From positions 1 through 9,148 of the forward strand of contig JBOGZD010000114.1 of NCBI GenBank assembly GCA_050697155.1: 9,148 nucleotides of DNA, given 5' to 3'. The DNA comes from JBOGZD01 sp050697155 (GTDB lineage: Bacteria; Actinomycetota; Thermoleophilia; Solirubrobacterales; 70-9). Each line of letters starts with the position of its first letter. Within the stretch, counting starts at the first letter, position 1. A program made the position numbers and the translations under genes. The notes under the pieces were generated by a model. The model worked only from the letters and a program-made list of their open reading frames with translations. It did not search any database and was not told where the DNA came from. This document shows, piece after piece, positions 6,572 to 9,148 of the stretch.

Positions 6572-8284
6572 GTGATCTCGGCGGCGCTCGGGTTGGGTGC
6601 CTGGGCAACGGACACGTTCGAGAACCTCGAGTACGACGCGGTCGACGCCCGCTTCGACCTCCGCGGGGAGGAGGCGCCGGGAGACGACATCGTGATCGTC
6701 AAGATCGACCCCGCCACCTTCGGCGTGCTCCAAGAGTTCCCGTTCCCCCGCGATCTCCATGCGGATGTGATCGACGAGCTGGTCGCCGACGGCGCCACTG
6801 TGATCGCCTACGACGTCCAGTTCACTGAGCCCAGCAACGATCCCGCGGCCGACAACGCGCTGATCCGCTCGGTGGGCCGAGCGCAGGACATGGTTCTCTC
6901 GACCACCGAGGTCGGACCCGGCGGGCGCACGAACGTCCTCGGAGGGGACTTCGTGCTCGAGCGCCTCGGCGCCCGCGCCGGCAGCACGCTGCTTCCAGGT
7001 GATTCCGACGGCGTCATCCGCCGCGTGCCCCGGGACCAGTCGGGGCTCGAGAGCTTCGCGATCGCGACCGTCGAGCAGTGGCGCGACCGGCCGGTCGAAG
7101 GCGACGTCTTCGACAGGGACTCGGCGTGGATCGACTTCCACGGCGAGCCGGGAACCTTCGACGCGATCTCCTTCTGGCGAGTGCAGAAGGGCCGGTTCGA
7201 GCCCGGCACGTTCACCGACAAGGTCGTCGTCGTCGGCGCCACCGCCCCCTCGCTTCAGGACCTGCACTCGACCTCGGTCACCGACGAGCAGCTCATGTCC
7301 GGCCCCGAGATCCAGGCGAACGCGATCTCGACCGTCGACCGCGGCAATCCGCTCGACGAGAGCGGCGGCCTGCTGGACGCGGGGCTGATCGTGCTTGCCG
7401 CCGCCCTGGCGCCCCTGGCCAGCACCCGGTTCTCCCTGCTGCGGGCGCTCGCGCTCGCGGTCGGCATCGGCGGCCTCTACGCGGTGGCGACGATGCTCGC
7501 GTTCAACGCCGACCTGATCCTGCCGTTCGTCTACCCGCTGGGAACGCTCGTTCTGGCGCTGATCGGCACGCTCGCGGTCCAGTACCTCGCCACGGCCTTC
7601 GAGCGCCAGCGGGTGCGCAACATCTTCGCCCGCTTCGTCCACGAGGACGTCGTCGAGGACGTGCTCGCGCGCACCGACGACGACCTGCGGCTCGGCGGCG
7701 TGCAGCTCGAGGGCACGATCCTGTTCAGCGACATCCGCGGCTTCACGAGCTTCTCCGAGACCAAGACCGCGCCGGAGGTGGTGGAGATCCTGAACCGCTA
7801 CCTGAGCGCGATGAGCGACGCGATCATCGACCACGGCGGCACGATCACCGCGTACATCGGGGACGGGATCATGGCCGTGTTCGGGGCCCCGATCGAGCGG
7901 CCCGATCACGCCGAGCGGGCGCTGGCCGCGGCGCGGGCGATGCTGGATGAGAAGCTGCCCGAGTTCAACGAGTGGCTGCGCTCGCGCGGGATCGACGACT
8001 TCGAGATGGGCATCGGCCTCAACACCGGCCCGGTGATGGCCGGCAACGTCGGCTCCGATCGGCGGCTCGAGTACACGGCGATCGGCGACGCGGTGAACAC
8101 GGCATCGCGGCTGGAGTCGATGACCAAGGGCTCGGGCCACGCGCTGTTCATCGCCGACTCGACTCGCGCGGCACTCGGCGACGGCGCCCTCGGCGACCTC
8201 GTCTTCGTCGACGAGCTCGAGGTGCGCGGCAAGACCGCCACGGTCAAGGTCTGGTCGCTGCGCGCCGACGACCTACGGGCCTGA
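6572..8284 (+). CDS. CHASE2-domain class III adenylate/guanylate cyclase
   Basis: This encodes 570 residues from GTG at 6572 and should convert ATP or GTP to the cyclic nucleotide. Residues about 15-262 are an extracytoplasmic CHASE2 sensor (LEYDAVDARFDLRG, IVIVKIDPATF, FPFPRDLHADVIDEL, then VVVVGATA). Three membrane helices follow (about 267-285, 290-311, 314-342), then a linker and the cytoplasmic cyclase (about 375-565). Metal aspartates are Asp387 (FSDIRGF) and Asp431 (GDGIMAVFG); transition-state Asn509 and Arg513 sit in VNTASR. The substrate-specifying Lys position is Ala427 (GGTITAYIGD), and the partner Asp position is Thr502, a change known in bacterial adenylate cyclases. CHASE2 proteins need an N-terminal membrane helix. 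Here the helix (WQLAAVGVISAALGLGAWA) begins upstream of the GTG, so the true start may lie earlier, though no standard start is visible. It is the third gene of the operon with the FecR-like proteins. Confidence 0.9.
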   Translation: MISAALGLGAWATDTFENLEYDAVDARFDLRGEEAPGDDIVIVKIDPATFGVLQEFPFPRDLHADVIDELVADGATVIAYDVQFTEPSNDPAADNALIRSVGRAQDMVLSTTEVGPGGRTNVLGGDFVLERLGARAGSTLLPGDSDGVIRRVPRDQSGLESFAIATVEQWRDRPVEGDVFDRDSAWIDFHGEPGTFDAISFWRVQKGRFEPGTFTDKVVVVGATAPSLQDLHSTSVTDEQLMSGPEIQANAISTVDRGNPLDESGGLLDAGLIVLAAALAPLASTRFSLLRALALAVGIGGLYAVATMLAFNADLILPFVYPLGTLVLALIGTLAVQYLATAFERQRVRNIFARFVHEDVVEDVLARTDDDLRLGGVQLEGTILFSDIRGFTSFSETKTAPEVVEILNRYLSAMSDAIIDHGGTITAYIGDGIMAVFGAPIERPDHAERALAAARAMLDEKLPEFNEWLRSRGIDDFEMGIGLNTGPVMAGNVGSDRRLEYTAIGDAVNTASRLESMTKGSGHALFIADSTRAALGDGALGDLVFVDELEVRGKTATVKVWSLRADDLRA

Positions 8285-8299
8285 GGTGACGCGGGCGGC

Positions 8300-8365
8300 G
8301 GTGGTGGGGATCCCGGCGCGCTCGGCGGCCGCGCGCGTGGGTGGCCGGTCCCGTAGGGGGAGGGG
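8300..8365 (+). repeat. Left arm of a ~65-bp imperfect inverted repeat
   Basis: Starting 16 bases after the cyclase stop, this arm matches the reverse complement of 9085-9148 at about 58 of 66 aligned positions by eye, with two single-base gaps. The best stretch is CGTGGGTGGCCGGTC. Confidence 0.75.
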
Positions 8366-8440
8366 GTGGTGGCGTCGGCGGGAGTCGAGAGCCCCGTACG
8401 CGCCACGCCGCGGGCGAGCGATGCGAGGGTTGTTCCCCGC

Positions 8441-8620
8441 CAGGCGGGTAAAACGTCGCAGGCGCGCCGATCCGAGGGGCGGATGCGCGGTTTTGTCCGC
8501 CAGGCGGGTAAAAGGTCGCAGGCGCGCCGATCCGACGGGCGTATACGCGGTTTTGTCCGCCAGGCGGGCACAACGTCGCAGGCGCTTCGATCCGACGGGC
8601 AGATGCGCGGTTTTGCCCGC
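8441..8620. repeat. 60-bp tandem repeat array, three units
   Basis: Units at 8441-8500, 8501-8560 and 8561-8620 follow each other with an exact 60-bp period and no spacers. Units 1 and 2 differ at 4 of 60 bases; units 2 and 3 differ at about 9. A degenerate partial unit precedes at 8421-8440. Each unit carries a GGCGCGCC-type palindrome (lost in unit 3). Across the unit 1/2 junction (8491-8513) the RNA can fold with UUUUGUCCGC pairing to GCGGGUAAAA around CAG, using two G-U wobbles. The period is a multiple of three, so all frames stay open and the open frames carry no coding weight. Confidence 0.9.
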
Positions 8621-8696
8621 TCGCGCGGTCCCCAACCCCGGTACGCGCTCGGGATTCGCCCGCGCGTGTGAGCTTGGCGTCCACATAGGCCGACAC

Positions 8697-8718
8697 GTGC
8701 GTATCCGGTTACGTCAGG
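8697..8718 (+). repeat. Left copy of a 22-bp inverted pair
   Basis: This copy contains GTATCCGGTT and TCAGG. It matches the reverse complement of 8927-8948 at 18 of 22 positions, with the differences at positions 4 and 15-17. Confidence 0.5.
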
Positions 8719-8767
8719 TCCTCGCACGAGCGCGCCCGCAACGAGCTCGGGTGCCAAGCGCCGGGGG

Positions 8768-8814
8768 CCGAGATGGCTCGAGCCGGTGAATATGTACGGT
8801 TCAAGCCATCTCGG
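8768..8814. repeat. Long hairpin (18-bp arms, 11-base loop)
   Basis: Arm 8768-8785 (CCGAGATGGCTCGAGCCG) pairs with 8797-8814 (CGGTTCAAGCCATCTCGG): 16 of 18 Watson-Crick positions plus one G-U, with the outer 11 bp perfect. The loop is GTGAATATGTA. CGGGGG lies directly on both sides (8762-8767 and 8815-8820). There is no T-tract, so it may be a protein-binding site, a structured RNA, a factor-assisted terminator or a small mobile remnant. Confidence 0.8.
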
Positions 8815-8926
8815 CGGGGGCGGGAGCCGGCTCCGTGGCGCTTCCCTCGCCGCCCGACCCGCTGCGCACAACGCCGTGGCCGGGGCGCTCGAGCACCGGA
8901 CCCCGCCAGGCGCCTCCTCGGCGCAG

Positions 8927-8948
8927 CCTGAGCAAACCGGATACTCAC
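8927..8948 (-). repeat. Right copy of a 22-bp inverted pair
   Basis: This is the reverse-complement partner of 8697-8718 (AAACCGGATAC core). The pair brackets the long hairpin, though not symmetrically. Confidence 0.5.
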
Positions 8949-9084
8949 GAGGCCGACAACCTCACCCGCGCGCCGGCGCCGAGGGCGCGTGTGGTGTTGA
9001 CGGTCACCCGCCCGGGTGAGCCCGGACCAAGACCGGCGCCCCGGGCGCCACCCGCCCTCGCGCCCCAGGACCAGGGTCGGTAGA

Positions 9085-9148
9085 CCCCTCCCCTACGTGA
9101 CCGGCCACCCACGCCCGCGCCACCGAGACCGCCTGGATCCCCACCACC
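9085..9148 (-). repeat. Right arm of a ~65-bp imperfect inverted repeat, reaches window edge
   Basis: Read on the minus strand from the window end, this arm matches 8300-8365 closely, including GGTGGTGGGGATCC and GTGGGTGGCCGGTC. Since the match is good up to the last base, the repeat probably continues beyond the window. Confidence 0.75.

Larger units (their letters stand above)
8285..9148. other. Gene-poor repeat-rich region after the cyclase operon
   Basis: No frame here looks like a protein gene. The open frames are low-complexity Arg/Gly/Pro/Ala translations of GC-rich repeats, with no recognisable motif or ribosome site. A gene entering from the right on the minus strand cannot be excluded: short frames open to the edge stop at 9004-9006 or near 8950. 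The content is repetitive: inverted arms, a 60-bp tandem array, a long hairpin and a 22-bp inverted pair. A GC-only hairpin (GCGCGC at 8316-8321 and 8331-8336) follows the cyclase stop but has no T-tract. Confidence 0.6.

Noticed and set aside
8311..8340. Intrinsic terminator after the cyclase gene
   Set aside because: A GC-only stem can form, but there is no T-tract, and such stems arise easily in this base composition.
8421..8620. CRISPR array
   Set aside because: The 60-bp units are contiguous with no unique spacers, and no cas-like gene is present.
8286..8789. Plus-strand frame of about 167 codons downstream of the cyclase, and the overlapping minus-strand frames with 20-residue repeats
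   Set aside because: The 60-bp period keeps every frame open, so several unrelated repetitive proteins can be read; none has a motif or ribosome site.
8768..8820. tRNA gene suggested by GGTTCAAGCC, which resembles a T-arm
   Set aside because: The surrounding bases do not form a 5-bp T-stem, and there is no D-arm, anticodon arm or full-length cloverleaf; the stretch is one arm of a simple hairpin.
8709..9083. Short open frames on both strands near the right edge
   Set aside because: They are low-complexity Arg/Pro/Gly/Ala translations overlapping hairpin and inverted repeats, with no family resemblance.

Overview
The window is very GC-rich and densely coding. Its codon use, lineage-typical gene fusions and secreted Ig-like/FecR-like proteins suggest a high-GC actinobacterium, most likely of the Thermoleophilia/Solirubrobacterales type. 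That placement is an inference from protein style; there is no rRNA or other marker here.

Left part (1-2160, minus strand). A partial gene runs off the left edge. It encodes the N-terminal 603 residues of a 2-oxoglutarate dehydrogenase-complex protein: two lipoyl domains, a peripheral-subunit-binding domain, and an E2 succinyltransferase domain of the kind found in mycobacterial/corynebacterial Kgd/OdhA. Just upstream on the same strand lies a 104-residue zinc-ribbon protein of unknown function, probably co-transcribed.

Middle part (2179-4311, plus strand). Starting only 18 bp away and divergently, one long gene encodes a two-domain SDR protein: an extended NAD(P)-dependent epimerase/reductase fused to a classical short-chain dehydrogenase. 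It resembles mycobacterial AcrA1-type fatty acyl-CoA reductases.

Signalling operon (4369-8284, plus strand). A perfect 16-bp palindrome with a CRP-family core (GTGA-N6-TCAC) lies upstream of three tightly spaced genes. Two are paralogous secreted proteins (Ig-like domain, proline-rich linker, FecR-like domain with a CxC motif). The third is a membrane CHASE2-class III nucleotide cyclase. The simplest reading is an envelope-sensing module: the exported FecR-like proteins and the extracytoplasmic CHASE2 domain perceive a signal, the cyclase makes a cyclic nucleotide, and a CRP-like regulator may feed back on the operon. The cyclase has both metal aspartates and the transition-state Asn/Arg, but Ala replaces the substrate-specifying Lys. 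The second and third genes have signal- or membrane-like sequence extending upstream of the only usable start codons.

Right part (8285-9148). I find no convincing gene in these roughly 860 bases. They are rich in structured repeats: three copies of an exact 60-bp period repeat, a long hairpin, a 22-bp inverted pair, and a roughly 65-bp imperfect inverted repeat whose arms flank the whole region; the right arm reaches the window edge.
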